Source: Candidatus Fermentibacterota bacterium
GTDB taxonomy: Bacteria > Fermentibacterota > Fermentibacteria > Fermentibacterales > Fermentibacteraceae
Length of the DNA: 64,000 nucleotides
Assembly: GCA_002748705.1 (NCBI GenBank)
Contig: PDSZ01000045.1
Location: 48,264 to 112,263 of the forward strand
Direction of reading: 5' to 3'
The notes beneath the pieces were generated by a model. The model searched no databases and was not told the origin of the DNA. It saw only the letters and a list, made by a program, of their open reading frames with translations. The position numbers and the translations under genes are program-made. The number at the start of each line of letters is the position of its first letter. Positions within the stretch are counted from its first letter, which is position 1. Below are positions 1 through 8,962 of this stretch, one piece after another.

Positions 1-128
1 GCAAGGCAGCAAGATATGACTGACGGGCATAGTGGCAAGGGTATTGCTTGATACAGTGTACAACAAAGGAGCCGAAAATCAGCGCTCAAAAGAATACTAA
101 TAAATAAATGCAATAAAGGAGGAATTGA
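1..128 (+). promoter_or_regulatory. Leader of the dnaK operon
   Basis: The frame starting at base 1 stays open to a TGA at 49-51, so the first bases may be the tail of a gene lying outside the window; this is too short to prove. A strong Shine-Dalgarno (AAAGGAGG, 115-122) lies 6 nt before the dnaK ATG. I looked for a CIRCE (HrcA) inverted repeat and saw none, and no convincing heat-shock promoter is readable. Confidence 0.4.
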
Positions 129-2024
129 ATGGGCAAGGTAATAGGAATAGATCTGGGAACGACTAATTCCTGTGTTGCTGTCATGGAAGGCGGCGAGCCG
201 GTAGTAATACCCAATGCAGAAGGAACAAGAACCACTCCGTCTGTGGTGGCATTTAACGACACCGGAGAGAGGCACATCGGTGTTGTTGCCAGAAGGCAGG
301 CTGTTGCAAACCCGGGAAAAACCATTTTCTCAATCAAACGGTTCATGGGAATGCACTTCAGCGAAGCTGAGAAAGAGATCAATCGAGTACCTTTCAAGGT
401 TGTTGAAGGAAAGAACAGCGATGCCTGGGTTGAGGTTTCAGGAAAGAAGTACTCTCCTCCTGAGATAAGCGCGATGATTCTTCAGAAGATGAAGAAAACC
501 GCTGAAGATTATCTTGGCGAAAAGGTTACACAGGCTGTGATTACAGTCCCGGCCTACTTCAATGACAGTCAGAGACAGGCAACAAAGGATGCAGGACGAA
601 TCGCAGGTCTTGAGGTTCTCAGAATAGTCAATGAGCCTACTGCTGCTGCTCTGGCATACGGAATGGACAAGGAAAAGGGTAATTCCACCATTGCCGTCTA
701 CGACCTTGGAGGCGGAACCTTTGATGTGTCAGTGCTTGAGATAGGCGACGGTGTCTTCGAGGTTAAGTCCACCAACGGTGACACGCACCTTGGAGGCGAC
801 GACTTTGACCAGCTTATCATGGACTGGATGGTTGAGGAGTTCAAGAAGCAGCAGGGAATCGATCTTTCTCAGGATCCTATGGCTGTTCAGAGGCTCAAGG
901 AGGCAGGTGAGAAGGCAAAGTGTGAGCTTTCCACCACCATGAGCACAGATATCAGTCTTCCCTTCGTTACAGCTGACGCATCAGGCCCCAAGCATCTGAA
1001 CATGACCCTCTCAAGGGCTAAGTTCGAGCAGCTGGCTGCTCCTCTGGTGGAGAGAACTGTTCAGCCGTGCCTCAATGCCCTGAAAGATGCCAGGATTCAG
1101 GCTTCAGATATCAGCGAAGTTATTCTGGTGGGCGGAATGACAAGAATGCCGCTGGTTCAGCAGAAGGTCACAGAGATATTCAAACGGGAGCCCCACAAGG
1201 GCGTGAATCCTGATGAGGTTGTCGCAATCGGCGCAGCGATTCAGGCAGGAGTTCTCAGCGGTGACATAAAGGATGTTCTTCTCCTTGATGTTACTCCTCT
1301 TACCCTTGGTATAGAGACACTGGGTGCCGTGTTCACTCCTATCATTGAGAGAAACACCACTGTTCCAACAAAGAAAAGCCAGATATTCAGTACTGCCGCA
1401 GACAACCAGACAAGCGTGGAAATCCATGTGCTCCAGGGCGAGAGAAAAATGGCAGCAGGCAACAGGACTCTGGGCAGATTTAACCTTGAGGGTATACCGC
1501 CTGCCCCCAGAGGTCTTCCTCAGATTGAGGTTGAATTCGACATTGATGCCAACGGTATCGTTCATGTTTCCGCAAAGGACAAAGCCACAGGCAAGGAACA
1601 GAAGATAAGGATTGAGTCTTCCAGCGGCCTGTCCGAGAGCGATATTGAACAGATGGTCAAGGATGCTGAATCCCATGCAGCAGAGGATGAAAAACGCCGT
1701 GCAGCAGTCGAAGCCAGGAATAAAGGCGAGAATCTTGCCTATCAGGTGGAGAAGCAGATAGGTGAGATGGGAGAAAAGCTGGACACTGCGGACAAGGCGA
1801 AGCTTGAAGAGGCTGTGTCCAATATGCGTAAGGCCCTTGAAGGGGATAATGATGAAGAGGTTGCTGCAATGAGCTCAGAGCTGGAGAAGATATGGCAGGA
1901 AATCGGCGCCAGATTCTACCAGCAGCACGGTCAGCAGGAGGCGGGAACCGCTGGTCAGCAGAATGAAGCCGGTGCGGAATCTGCTGATGCAGTAGATGCC
2001 GACTTTGAAGTGGTGGATGACTGA
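129..2024 (+). CDS. dnaK: Chaperone protein DnaK (Hsp70)
   Basis: ATP-dependent cytosolic Hsp70 chaperone of 631 aa, full length for bacterial DnaK. The N-terminal nucleotide-binding domain opens with [10 protein letters not shown] (about residues 6-15) and contains the second phosphate loop [10 protein letters not shown] near residue 190. The interdomain region [11 protein letters not shown] lies near residue 384, followed by the substrate-binding domain and a charged lid. The C-terminus is a Gln/Ala-rich linker ending in the acidic DADFEVVDD typical of DnaK. The start is fixed by AAAGGAGG six bases upstream. The stop TGA shares one base with the grpE start, so the genes are translationally coupled. 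The operon continues with grpE and dnaJ, the nucleotide exchange factor and J-protein partners. Confidence 0.98.
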   Translation: MGKVIGIDLGTTNSCVAVMEGGEPVVIPNAEGTRTTPSVVAFNDTGERHIGVVARRQAVANPGKTIFSIKRFMGMHFSEAEKEINRVPFKVVEGKNSDAWVEVSGKKYSPPEISAMILQKMKKTAEDYLGEKVTQAVITVPAYFNDSQRQATKDAGRIAGLEVLRIVNEPTAAALAYGMDKEKGNSTIAVYDLGGGTFDVSVLEIGDGVFEVKSTNGDTHLGGDDFDQLIMDWMVEEFKKQQGIDLSQDPMAVQRLKEAGEKAKCELSTTMSTDISLPFVTADASGPKHLNMTLSRAKFEQLAAPLVERTVQPCLNALKDARIQASDISEVILVGGMTRMPLVQQKVTEIFKREPHKGVNPDEVVAIGAAIQAGVLSGDIKDVLLLDVTPLTLGIETLGAVFTPIIERNTTVPTKKSQIFSTAADNQTSVEIHVLQGERKMAAGNRTLGRFNLEGIPPAPRGLPQIEVEFDIDANGIVHVSAKDKATGKEQKIRIESSSGLSESDIEQMVKDAESHAAEDEKRRAAVEARNKGENLAYQVEKQIGEMGEKLDTADKAKLEEAVSNMRKALEGDNDEEVAAMSSELEKIWQEIGARFYQQHGQQEAGTAGQQNEAGAESADAVDADFEVVDD

Positions 2025-2665
2025 TGGCAGATCCCAGAAGAAAAGCCGGAACTGTGAAAAGGCGCAGTTCCGGCGGTCGCAGAACGGTTTCCGCAGATGA
2101 GGAAGCTGTGAAGATAGAGATAAGCAGTGAAGAGCCGGAAGCTGTCAGCGGTGAGCAGGCTGCTGAACCTGAGCAGAGCGCAGAAGCAGAGCAGAATGGA
2201 GAAGCTGAGAAGTCAGAGGAAAAGGACGAACTCCTTGAGAGGTACCAGCGTCTGGCTGCAGAGTTTGATAACTACAGAAAAAGACAGGCCAGAGACTTCA
2301 ACAGGCTGATTGATCAGGGGCGAAAGAAACTGGTCTCTGAACTCCTTGTGGTTCTTGATAATTTTGACAGAGCCAGAACAACTGCTCAGGGCGATCATTC
2401 TGACAAAGAGATTGTTGACGGAATAATGCAGACCTCTGATCAGCTTGTGAGCATTCTGAGAAAAGAGGGGCTGGAAGAGATTGTTACTGAACCTGGTGAT
2501 GCTTTCGATCCTAACCTGCATGAAGCAATGTTCGCCGAAGACCTTGAAGAGGGTGAAACAGACATAGTTCTTGAGGTTTATCAGAAGGCCTACAGATTCG
2601 GCCAGGACCTTCTGAGACCAGCCCGGGTCAAGGTAGGCAGGGCTGCTGCCAGGAATGGAGGTTGA
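2024..2665 (+). CDS. grpE: Nucleotide exchange factor GrpE
   Basis: GrpE (213 aa) releases ADP from DnaK. Its ATG overlaps the dnaK stop by one base (TGATG). The first 65 residues are a basic stretch followed by a Glu/Ala-rich low-complexity tail, longer than in many homologues. A coiled-coil helix with the family motif AAEFDNYRKR follows, and the C-terminal beta domain carries NLHEAM and the ending LLRPARVKVG. The order dnaK-grpE-dnaJ differs from the frequent grpE-dnaK-dnaJ order. Cytosolic and presumably co-regulated with dnaK. Confidence 0.96.
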   Translation: MADPRRKAGTVKRRSSGGRRTVSADEEAVKIEISSEEPEAVSGEQAAEPEQSAEAEQNGEAEKSEEKDELLERYQRLAAEFDNYRKRQARDFNRLIDQGRKKLVSELLVVLDNFDRARTTAQGDHSDKEIVDGIMQTSDQLVSILRKEGLEEIVTEPGDAFDPNLHEAMFAEDLEEGETDIVLEVYQKAYRFGQDLLRPARVKVGRAAARNGG

Positions 2666-2671
2666 TGCTGC

Positions 2672-3664
2672 TTGAGCAAGGACCTTTATCAGATACTGGG
2701 AGTTAAGGAAAACGCCACTGCGGAAGAACTCAGGAAGGCATACAGGGATCTGGCCAAGAAGTATCATCCTGATGCCAATCAGGGCGACAGGGAGGCAGAA
2801 GAGAAGTTCAAGGCTGTCTCTGACGCTTACGACATACTGGGTAATCCTGAGAAGCGGGAAAATTACGATCAGATGCGCAGAGGCGGCCACGATCCATTTG
2901 CCGGTGCAGCAGGAACCGAAGGTTTTTCTGATCTGAGCGACATTCTGCGATCCATGTTCGGTGGAGCAGGTATGGGCATGGGAGGCATGGGCAGACCGCA
3001 GGAAACTGCTGCAGTTGAGGTAGAAGTTCCCTTTGTTACTGCTGCCAGAGGTGGAGTGGTTGAGAGAACCGTTCAGCTTCCTGTTTCCTGCAGTGCCTGC
3101 AGTGGAGCAGGCGGCTCAGGCAGAGAAACCTGTGGAAGCTGCCAGGGTTCAGGAAGTTCTGTGGGCGGGGGTATATTTGCTTCCAGATTCCCCTGTGCCA
3201 ACTGCGGCGGCAGAGGTTACACCTTCCAACGGAAGTGTACTGCCTGTGGCGGCAGCGGCAAGGTGAACGGTCTGGAGAAACTTTCACTGAGAATTCCTGC
3301 AGGAACTGCTGACGGATCAGCTGTGAGAACTACCATCGGAGGAACTCCGGTAACTGTTCACCTGCGGGTTAAACCGGACAGGTTCTTTTCCTCCCAGGGA
3401 AGGGATATACTCTGCAGCGTTTCTGTAACTGCTGCTCAGGCGGTTCTCGGCGCTTCTCTTATGGTTCGGACCCTGGATGGAAAGGTAAAGCTTAAAATCC
3501 CTGCGGGAACCCAGCCTGGTTCAGTTCTGAGAATGAGGGGTAAAGGTATAGAACTGAATGGAAGAACAGGCGATCAGCTTGTCACCGTTAACATTGTGCT
3601 GCCCAGAAAGCTTTCTCAGGAGCAGATCGAACTCTGGAAGAAAGTAAGGACAGACGCATCCTGA
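2672..3664 (+). CDS. dnaJ: Co-chaperone DnaJ (type A J-protein)
   Basis: J-domain co-chaperone that stimulates DnaK ATPase. The start is TTG (2672) with GGAGG at 2657-2661; no in-frame ATG is available before the J-domain. The J-domain occupies residues 1-70 with HPD at 32-34, followed by a short Gly/Met/Phe linker. Four intact zinc-binding repeats ([32 protein letters not shown]) span roughly residues 138-200, making it a type A DnaJ. At 330 aa it is shorter than the usual 370-380 because linker and C-terminal regions are compact. It lies 6 nt after grpE in the same operon. Confidence 0.95.
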   Translation: MSKDLYQILGVKENATAEELRKAYRDLAKKYHPDANQGDREAEEKFKAVSDAYDILGNPEKRENYDQMRRGGHDPFAGAAGTEGFSDLSDILRSMFGGAGMGMGGMGRPQETAAVEVEVPFVTAARGGVVERTVQLPVSCSACSGAGGSGRETCGSCQGSGSSVGGGIFASRFPCANCGGRGYTFQRKCTACGGSGKVNGLEKLSLRIPAGTADGSAVRTTIGGTPVTVHLRVKPDRFFSSQGRDILCSVSVTAAQAVLGASLMVRTLDGKVKLKIPAGTQPGSVLRMRGKGIELNGRTGDQLVTVNIVLPRKLSQEQIELWKKVRTDAS

Positions 3665-3668
3665 CAGT

Positions 3669-3860
3669 ATGGAGGACCAATTGAATTACTCATATCTGAT
3701 TCTGGTGGCAGCAGGTCTGGCTCTCTCCGTTTTCGGATTTATTCGCAATGGAAAATCCGGAGGAAGAAGCTTTTCTGCAGCACTGATGTTCCTTGCAGGA
3801 ATGGTTGCTCTGGTGCTTGGTATACTGCTTACTTCTGTTCCAGGCTTTTTTGGCAGCTGA
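3669..3860 (+). CDS. Small two-helix membrane protein
   Basis: A 63-aa protein with two hydrophobic segments (around residues 8-24 and 38-58) separated by a basic Gly/Ser loop, so probably an inner-membrane hairpin. It starts 4 bases after dnaJ and is probably co-transcribed. The ATG at 3669 has no good ribosome site, whereas an in-frame TTG at 3681 is preceded by GGAGGA (3671-3676), so the product may be 59 aa. No family recognised. The next gene converges on it with a 2-base gap. Confidence 0.6.
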   Translation: MEDQLNYSYLILVAAGLALSVFGFIRNGKSGGRSFSAALMFLAGMVALVLGILLTSVPGFFGS

Positions 3861-3862
3861 GA

Positions 3863-4660
3863 TCAGCTTATGAAGCCCAGCCTCTTAAGTTTGGTATAGA
3901 ATGAGTTCAGAAGTGGATTGCCGGGGTGGTTTTCTACTGCCTCGGCGACCATTTTTCCAGCGTCTTCAAACCTGTCTTCCTTTACAGCTGCTCGTATTCT
4001 GTCCACCCAGAGCATTGCTTCAGCTGAATGGGCGTTGCCGGAGTCATTAGGGTTTTCTCCTGCAGGTTCTGCTGCAGTTTTCTGAATACTCTCAGGTTCA
4101 CAGCTGCCTTTTTCAATCCTTGCCCGAAGATTATCCAGACCGGGAGCATCAGGCATCAGCTCAAATGCTTTTTTTGATGCAGCTGCGGCTTTTGCAAAGT
4201 CTCCTTCATCCAGCTTTTTAATCCCTATAGCTACAAGATTAGTTGCCTGTATTCTGGTTTTCATTTCAGCAAGTTTCGACTCTGCTTCGGTACTTTCAGG
4301 GAACAGGCTGGCAGCCTTCCTGAGGTATGCAAGGGCTTTAGCCTCATTTCCATTTGAATAGGCCTCATCAGACAGTTTGAAAGCTTTCAGCAATTTTGGG
4401 TCCATTGTCCCTTTTCGGTTCCTTTCAATAGAAGTAACGGCAACACCGGAACTCGTGCGATAATTTTCATTTCTTTCCATGGAAAGAATAACTTCGGTAA
4501 TAGTTATTTCTCCAGGGTCTTCCCTCAGGGCTTCCCTGATCATTTCAAGAGCTTCGTCCCTCTGGCCGGTTTCCGCATACTCCCTGGCCTGTGAGATAAG
4601 ATATGCAACTTTGCTCTTGTTCAAACCAACGCCCCGCAATTCCCTGTTTTCTGGAAACAA
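3863..4660 (-). CDS. TPR-type repeat protein
   Basis: A 265-aa, mostly helical cytosolic protein with no signal peptide. Three or four degenerate tetratricopeptide-like units are visible: AREYAETGQRDEALEMIREA near the N-terminus, SDEAYSNGNEAKALAYLRKA in the middle, KLDEGDFAKAAAASKKAFEL, and a last one near the C-terminus. These match the alternating small/large pattern of TPRs, which usually mediate protein-protein contacts. The start is uncertain: TTG at 4660 opens the frame and another TTG lies 12 codons downstream. The upstream 110 bases separate it from a divergent carboxyltransferase gene. Specific function unknown. Confidence 0.7.
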   Translation of the reverse strand: MFPENRELRGVGLNKSKVAYLISQAREYAETGQRDEALEMIREALREDPGEITITEVILSMERNENYRTSSGVAVTSIERNRKGTMDPKLLKAFKLSDEAYSNGNEAKALAYLRKAASLFPESTEAESKLAEMKTRIQATNLVAIGIKKLDEGDFAKAAAASKKAFELMPDAPGLDNLRARIEKGSCEPESIQKTAAEPAGENPNDSGNAHSAEAMLWVDRIRAAVKEDRFEDAGKMVAEAVENHPGNPLLNSFYTKLKRLGFIS

Positions 4661-4771
4661 TATGAAAACTTTCGCATAGGAAGTGGTAACACCCCACTAC
4701 AGCAATTCAATATAATTCTCAGAATTAACCGGAGTAACCCCTGGAAAACTGAACAACTGAAAAGAGATGCA

Positions 4772-6487
4772 ATGTCGCTGAAAGACCGCTTAAAGAGGAT
4801 GAGACCAGCTCCCAGAATGGAAGCTGTCTCCCGAAAAAAGGTTGAGCTTGTTGACCTTACTCTCAGAGACGGTCAGCAGTCTCTTCTTGCAACCAGAATG
4901 TCAACTGCGCAGGTCATCGAACTTATGCCCATGATTCTTGATACAGGAGTTCGGCTTCTGGAGGTGTGGGGCGGAGCAACTTTAGACAGTGCAATGAGGT
5001 ATCTCAGTGAGAATCCTTTTGACAGGCTCATGAAAATGAGGGATATCGCGGCGCCGTACAAAGCAGGGCTCAGGGCTCTTTCCAGAGGACAGAACCTGTT
5101 TGGTTACGATCCCTATCCTGATGACATAGTCCGTGATTTCAACAGGGAGGCGGTGAAAGCAGGAGTAACGGTTATGAGGATATTTGATGCCCTTAACTTT
5201 ACTCCCAACTTCAGAGCTGCTCTTGACGGTGTGAATCAGGCCGGAGGCACCTTTGATGCTGCTGTCTGCTACACAACAGGAGATCCGTATGATACAGATC
5301 ACTTTGTGAAGAAGGCTCTTGAGCTGGAGAAGCTCGGTGCCCACATGGTTAGCGACAAGGATATGGCAGGGCTGAAAACACCTGCAATGGCATGGGAATA
5401 CTACAGGGCTCTCAAGGAAAACCTCAATGTCCCGGTGGTTTCCCATACTCACTGCACTCCGGGATTCGGCCACATCTGTGCGGTGATTGCGCTTCTCAGC
5501 GGAGTTGACAAAATTGATACAGCATTCCTGCCTCTGGCAGGAGGTTCTTCCCATCCTTCTATCGAAATAGTTTCTCTTTTTGCTGAGATTCTGGGAATAG
5601 ATACAGGGCTTGACCTCTCCGATAGTATTCTTCAACCGCTTCACAGCAGAATGCGTCAGGTGGTGGAAGATGTGGAGAAGGAGTTTGGTCTTTCCATACA
5701 CCGTTCAGTCTGGCCTGGAAGGGATACCCTGCTGCCCATGGCTGAGCAGACCATTGATTGTTTGCGCAGAGGGAAAATCCATGAGGCCCTTGCTGAAATC
5801 CACAGGCTTGAGAGTTCCTGCGGTTTTCCGCCGCCTAACGAGAAGGTTCTCAGTGCCCAGATTCCAGGAGGCATGTACTCAAACTTTGTCAATCAGCTTG
5901 CCAGAGACAACAAGTCGGAATACCTGGGCAGAGCCCTTGAGGCGGTTCAGGAGGTAAGGCAGAAAGCCGGCTGGTGCCCGCTGGTAACCCCTACTTCACA
6001 GATAGTGGGAGTAAAGGCTTACTTCACCGCCATGGGCAAGTCTGTCAACCCTGTTCAGTACTTCAACCTGATAGCAGGATTCTACGGAAAAACACCTTTC
6101 GAGATTGATCCGGATTACAGAGAAGAGGTTTGCGGCTTCAGAGATGAGCGGGAGTACGATTCCTCAGATTTCAACAGGGAAATACCATGTGCCGAGGGCA
6201 CTGCTCTTCCCCTTGCATCCACGACCCATGAAAAACTGCTTTACTACCTCTTCCCTGACAGTTCAGGAAAGAGTTACCTGGAAGGGCTGAGAAAGAAGGA
6301 ATGGCAGAAGGTTGAGGATGCAAGACAGGCTGAGCTGAAAAAGGATCTTCAGAAGAAACGGGAGAAACTCAGGAAGAACGCACTGGTTAACAGGTTTGCT
6401 GAGGACATGAATGGTCTTTCGGAGAACCTGTCCAAAGCTGTAGGTAACGGTACAGACACCTATAGTGAAGAGTCGGAACAAGGTTGA
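4772..6487 (+). CDS. Carboxyltransferase subunit of pyruvate/oxaloacetate (trans)carboxylase, no biotin domain
   Basis: Biotin-dependent carboxyl transfer to or from pyruvate/oxaloacetate (PycB, OadA and transcarboxylase 5S family), 571 aa. The TIM-barrel core shows DLTLRDGQQS near residues 28-37, the DKDMAGL lysine segment near residue 195 and the metal-binding SHTHCTPGFGH near residue 225. A Lys/Glu-rich helical tail closes the protein. There is no C-terminal biotinyl domain and no MKM biotinylation motif, so a separate biotin carrier must be encoded elsewhere, as in the transcarboxylase 5S/1.3S arrangement. With the methylmalonyl-CoA mutase at 47-51 kb it fits a succinate/propionate pathway. 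The choice between pyruvate carboxylase, oxaloacetate decarboxylase and transcarboxylase cannot be made from sequence alone. Confidence 0.9.
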   Translation: MSLKDRLKRMRPAPRMEAVSRKKVELVDLTLRDGQQSLLATRMSTAQVIELMPMILDTGVRLLEVWGGATLDSAMRYLSENPFDRLMKMRDIAAPYKAGLRALSRGQNLFGYDPYPDDIVRDFNREAVKAGVTVMRIFDALNFTPNFRAALDGVNQAGGTFDAAVCYTTGDPYDTDHFVKKALELEKLGAHMVSDKDMAGLKTPAMAWEYYRALKENLNVPVVSHTHCTPGFGHICAVIALLSGVDKIDTAFLPLAGGSSHPSIEIVSLFAEILGIDTGLDLSDSILQPLHSRMRQVVEDVEKEFGLSIHRSVWPGRDTLLPMAEQTIDCLRRGKIHEALAEIHRLESSCGFPPPNEKVLSAQIPGGMYSNFVNQLARDNKSEYLGRALEAVQEVRQKAGWCPLVTPTSQIVGVKAYFTAMGKSVNPVQYFNLIAGFYGKTPFEIDPDYREEVCGFRDEREYDSSDFNREIPCAEGTALPLASTTHEKLLYYLFPDSSGKSYLEGLRKKEWQKVEDARQAELKKDLQKKREKLRKNALVNRFAEDMNGLSENLSKAVGNGTDTYSEESEQG

Positions 6488-6550
6488 CGAAACGATTATC
6501 TGTCATGTTTCTCTGCCTTGCTCTTGAGAATAGTGTTACTATATTAAAGA

Positions 6551-6607
6551 AGTGTGGAATGATTTGAGGTGTATTGCAACCACTCTAAAAAAAGTGCTAA
6601 AAAGCCG
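6551..6607 (+). promoter_or_regulatory. SAM-II-type riboswitch upstream of metK
   Basis: The sequence matches the SAM-II aptamer as I know it. P1 is GTGG (6554-6557) with CCAC (6580-6583), extended by two further pairs. The P1 loop holds the conserved GATTTGA...GTATTGCAA (6561-6579). The 3' part holds GTGCTAAAAAGCC (6594-6606). GGT (6568-6570) can form the pseudoknot with GCC (6604-6606). SAM-II senses S-adenosylmethionine and represses methionine/SAM genes, which fits the metK gene 70 nt downstream. A terminator follows directly. Confidence 0.85.
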
Positions 6608-6622
6608 TCAGCCAGAAGCCTC

Positions 6623-6646
6623 AGGCCGTCGGTAGACGGCCTTTTT
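6623..6646 (+). terminator. Intrinsic terminator / SAM attenuator stem before metK
   Basis: AGGCCGTC (6623-6630), loop GGTA, GACGGCCT (6635-6642), then TTTT: a perfect 8-bp stem with a U tract. It stands between the SAM-II aptamer and metK. The upstream GCCGTC (6604-6609), whose first three bases belong to the aptamer pseudoknot, can pair with GACGGC (6635-6640) instead, so it could act as an antiterminator when SAM is absent. Confidence 0.8.
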
Positions 6647-6676
6647 CTGTACTGCAATGAGGAAATGGAGAAACCA

Positions 6677-7837
6677 ATGAGAAAACTGTTCACAAGTGAA
6701 TCAGTTTCAGAGGGACACCCTGATAAAGTCTGCGACCAGATATCAGATGCAGTTCTTGATGCGCACCTGAAGCTTGATCCTGATTCGCATGTTGCCTGTG
6801 AAACCCTTGTTACAACAAACTACTGCGTACTTGCAGGTGAGGTGCGCGGAAACGGTGAAGTTGACTATGAGTCAGTTGTCAGAGAAACCATTCGGGACAT
6901 AGGCTACACTCTGCCTGAAATCGGGTTTCATTACAAGAATGCCGAGTTTGTAAACAGGGTACACTCCCAGTCCCAGGACATCAATGAGGGTGTAGTGAAC
7001 AATGAAGGCGCTGGAGATCAGGGTATGATGTTCGGCTATGCCTGCAACGATACCAGAGCTCTGATGCCCTATCCTGTGCACCTGTCCCACAGGCTTCTTG
7101 AGAAGCTCAGTGAGGTGAGAAGAGCTGGAAACCTCCATTGGGCAAGACCTGATGCCAAGAGCCAGGTGACAGTAATCTACGAGAACGGTATTCCAGTGGG
7201 CATTCAGGACATCGTCATGTCAATTCACCACTCTGCTGATATTGATAACGAACTGATGGAAAAGGAAACCAGGGAGAAAATCCTGGCACCTGTTCTTGAA
7301 GGATTCGTTCCTCAGCTTCCGTGGAGTGGCCGATTCCTCTACAATCCTTCAGGCAGATTCGTTATCGGCGGCCCTGACGGAGACACTGGTGTTACAGGCC
7401 GTAAAATCATAGTTGATACTTACGGCGGCATGGGAAGACACGGCGGAGGAGCATTCAGCGGCAAGGATTCCACAAAGGTGGACAGAAGTGCGGCTTACAT
7501 GGCCAGATACATTGCAAAGAACATTGTTGCTGCAGGTATTGCCTCCCGCTGCGAGATACAGCTTGCATACGCCATTGGCAAAGCCGAACCGGTCAGTGTT
7601 CGGGTTGACACCTTCGGAACAGAGAAAATTGCAGATATTAGTGATATTGAAACCGCAGTCAGGGACATTTTTCCTCTGAGACCATATCAGATAATCAAGA
7701 CTCTCGGCCTCAAGAAAAGTATTTTCAGAAAGACTGCAGCATTCGGCCACTTCGGCAGGATTCCCGGTGATGACGGAAGTTTCAGTTGGGAGAAGACCGC
7801 CAAGGCTGAAGAACTGGCTTCAAGACTACTGGGATAA
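6677..7837 (+). CDS. metK: S-adenosylmethionine synthetase
   Basis: Makes S-adenosylmethionine from methionine and ATP in the cytosol; 386 aa from the chosen ATG, the usual length. Family motifs are all present: SEGHPDKVCDQ near the N-terminus, GAGDQGMMFGYA, the phosphate-binding GGPDGDTGVTGRK and DTYGGMGRHGGGAFSGKD. The ATG at 6677 is preferred because GGAG (6667-6670) sits at correct spacing and the protein aligns from there; the open frame extends further upstream but runs through the riboswitch and terminator. Expression is probably controlled by the SAM-II element. The next gene starts 5 bases after the stop. Confidence 0.98.
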   Translation: MRKLFTSESVSEGHPDKVCDQISDAVLDAHLKLDPDSHVACETLVTTNYCVLAGEVRGNGEVDYESVVRETIRDIGYTLPEIGFHYKNAEFVNRVHSQSQDINEGVVNNEGAGDQGMMFGYACNDTRALMPYPVHLSHRLLEKLSEVRRAGNLHWARPDAKSQVTVIYENGIPVGIQDIVMSIHHSADIDNELMEKETREKILAPVLEGFVPQLPWSGRFLYNPSGRFVIGGPDGDTGVTGRKIIVDTYGGMGRHGGGAFSGKDSTKVDRSAAYMARYIAKNIVAAGIASRCEIQLAYAIGKAEPVSVRVDTFGTEKIADISDIETAVRDIFPLRPYQIIKTLGLKKSIFRKTAAFGHFGRIPGDDGSFSWEKTAKAEELASRLLG

Positions 7838-7842
7838 TCCTG

Positions 7843-8958
7843 TTGTTCTGTTCTGTTCTGTGCCTTCTGATTATCGCCGGTAATGCCGGTTCAGAGGGGC
7901 TTGACGCAAGACTTGAACAGACCAGGCAGTATCTGGAAGAGCTGGAAAACAGAGAGGCTTCCAGCGAAGAGATTCTGGCAGGTATCCATGAGCACCTTCA
8001 GGCGGCAAGGGACTACTACAATGAACTTGCCGTCAGGGAGGCAGTACTTACCTCTGATATCAGAAGTATAGATCAGCGCTGGCTGGTTACCGATTCCTCC
8101 CGGGCAGCCTTGGAAGAAAGTGTAAACGGCTACATAAGGTTTCTGTACTCAAGGAGAAACATGGTAGGCCCTGCGGTGATATTTGCCCCTGGAGGCGTTT
8201 CAACATATCTGAGACGAATGGCTGTTGTTGATCACATGGCCCGCATAGCCGCAGAGAGAATGTATCTGCTTCAGCTTTCCGGGGACTCTCTTTCAGGTTA
8301 CAGGGATTCACTTGAGGAACTGGCTTCAACAGTCAGAGAACTCAGGCTGCAGATGGAAGATGTTCAGGAGCGAATATATCAGGAGGAGGAACGGCAGACC
8401 ATACTCAGGCAGTCGCTGCAGAGCCAGATTGATGCAGCAAGGGATTCCGCAGCTGCAATGGAACAGAGAAGACAGCAGCTTTCCTCTTTTGTATCAACAC
8501 TCAGCACAAGCAGCTCATCAGGTGCTCCTCCTGTGCAGGAAGTCAATTCCAATGCATACCTTTCGGTTAACAGAGGCAGCATAGACTGGCCGGTTAACGG
8601 AACAGTGGTAAGGTTCTTCGGTGTTTCTTCCGATCCGGTATATGGCACTGAGACTGTCAGTGACGGTATCTCAATCGCTGTTCAGGGAACAGGAGCGCAG
8701 GTGTCTGCCATCGGCCCCGGTATTATACTGTATGCCAGTGAGTTTCTGAACATGGGCAAAATGGTAGTAGTTGATCACAGTGACGGTTATTATTCGGTCT
8801 ATGCCCATCTGGGAAATCTGCAGGTAAACCGTGATGATATGGTATCAAACGGATCTGTTCTGGGTACAGCAGGAATACTTCCAGGGGGCAGAAACGGCTG
8901 CTACCTTGAGATACGAATGGCAGGGGATCCAGTTGATCCCCTTGGATACCTGAGGTGA
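7843..8958 (+). CDS. EnvC-like murein hydrolase activator, degenerate LytM/M23 domain
   Basis: A 371-aa secreted protein: short hydrophobic signal peptide (residues 2-14), two long coiled-coil stretches (about 20-80 and 140-215), then a C-terminal M23/LytM domain (about 240-371). The first zinc-ligand motif of active M23 peptidases (H-x3-D) is replaced by VSDGISIAV, while YAHL remains, so the metal site is incomplete. That is the pattern of EnvC-type activators of amidases rather than of an enzyme. The start is TTG, five bases after metK. Periplasmic role in cell separation is inferred from the family. Neighbours are metK and holB. Confidence 0.82.
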   Translation: MFCSVLCLLIIAGNAGSEGLDARLEQTRQYLEELENREASSEEILAGIHEHLQAARDYYNELAVREAVLTSDIRSIDQRWLVTDSSRAALEESVNGYIRFLYSRRNMVGPAVIFAPGGVSTYLRRMAVVDHMARIAAERMYLLQLSGDSLSGYRDSLEELASTVRELRLQMEDVQERIYQEEERQTILRQSLQSQIDAARDSAAAMEQRRQQLSSFVSTLSTSSSSGAPPVQEVNSNAYLSVNRGSIDWPVNGTVVRFFGVSSDPVYGTETVSDGISIAVQGTGAQVSAIGPGIILYASEFLNMGKMVVVDHSDGYYSVYAHLGNLQVNRDDMVSNGSVLGTAGILPGGRNGCYLEIRMAGDPVDPLGYLR

Positions 8959-8962
8959 CTGA

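Noticed and set aside
1..128. CIRCE element or heat-shock promoter before dnaK
   Set aside because: No TTAGCACTC/GAGTGCTAA type inverted repeat is present and no convincing sigma-32 hexamers.
1104..1676. Long open frame antisense to dnaK
   Set aside because: It lies wholly inside a clear DnaK gene on the other strand and has no recognisable protein motif or ribosome site.
6569..6676. Upstream extension of metK
   Set aside because: The frame is open but crosses the SAM-II aptamer and the terminator, and no metK homologue has this extension; ATG 6677 with GGAG fits better.
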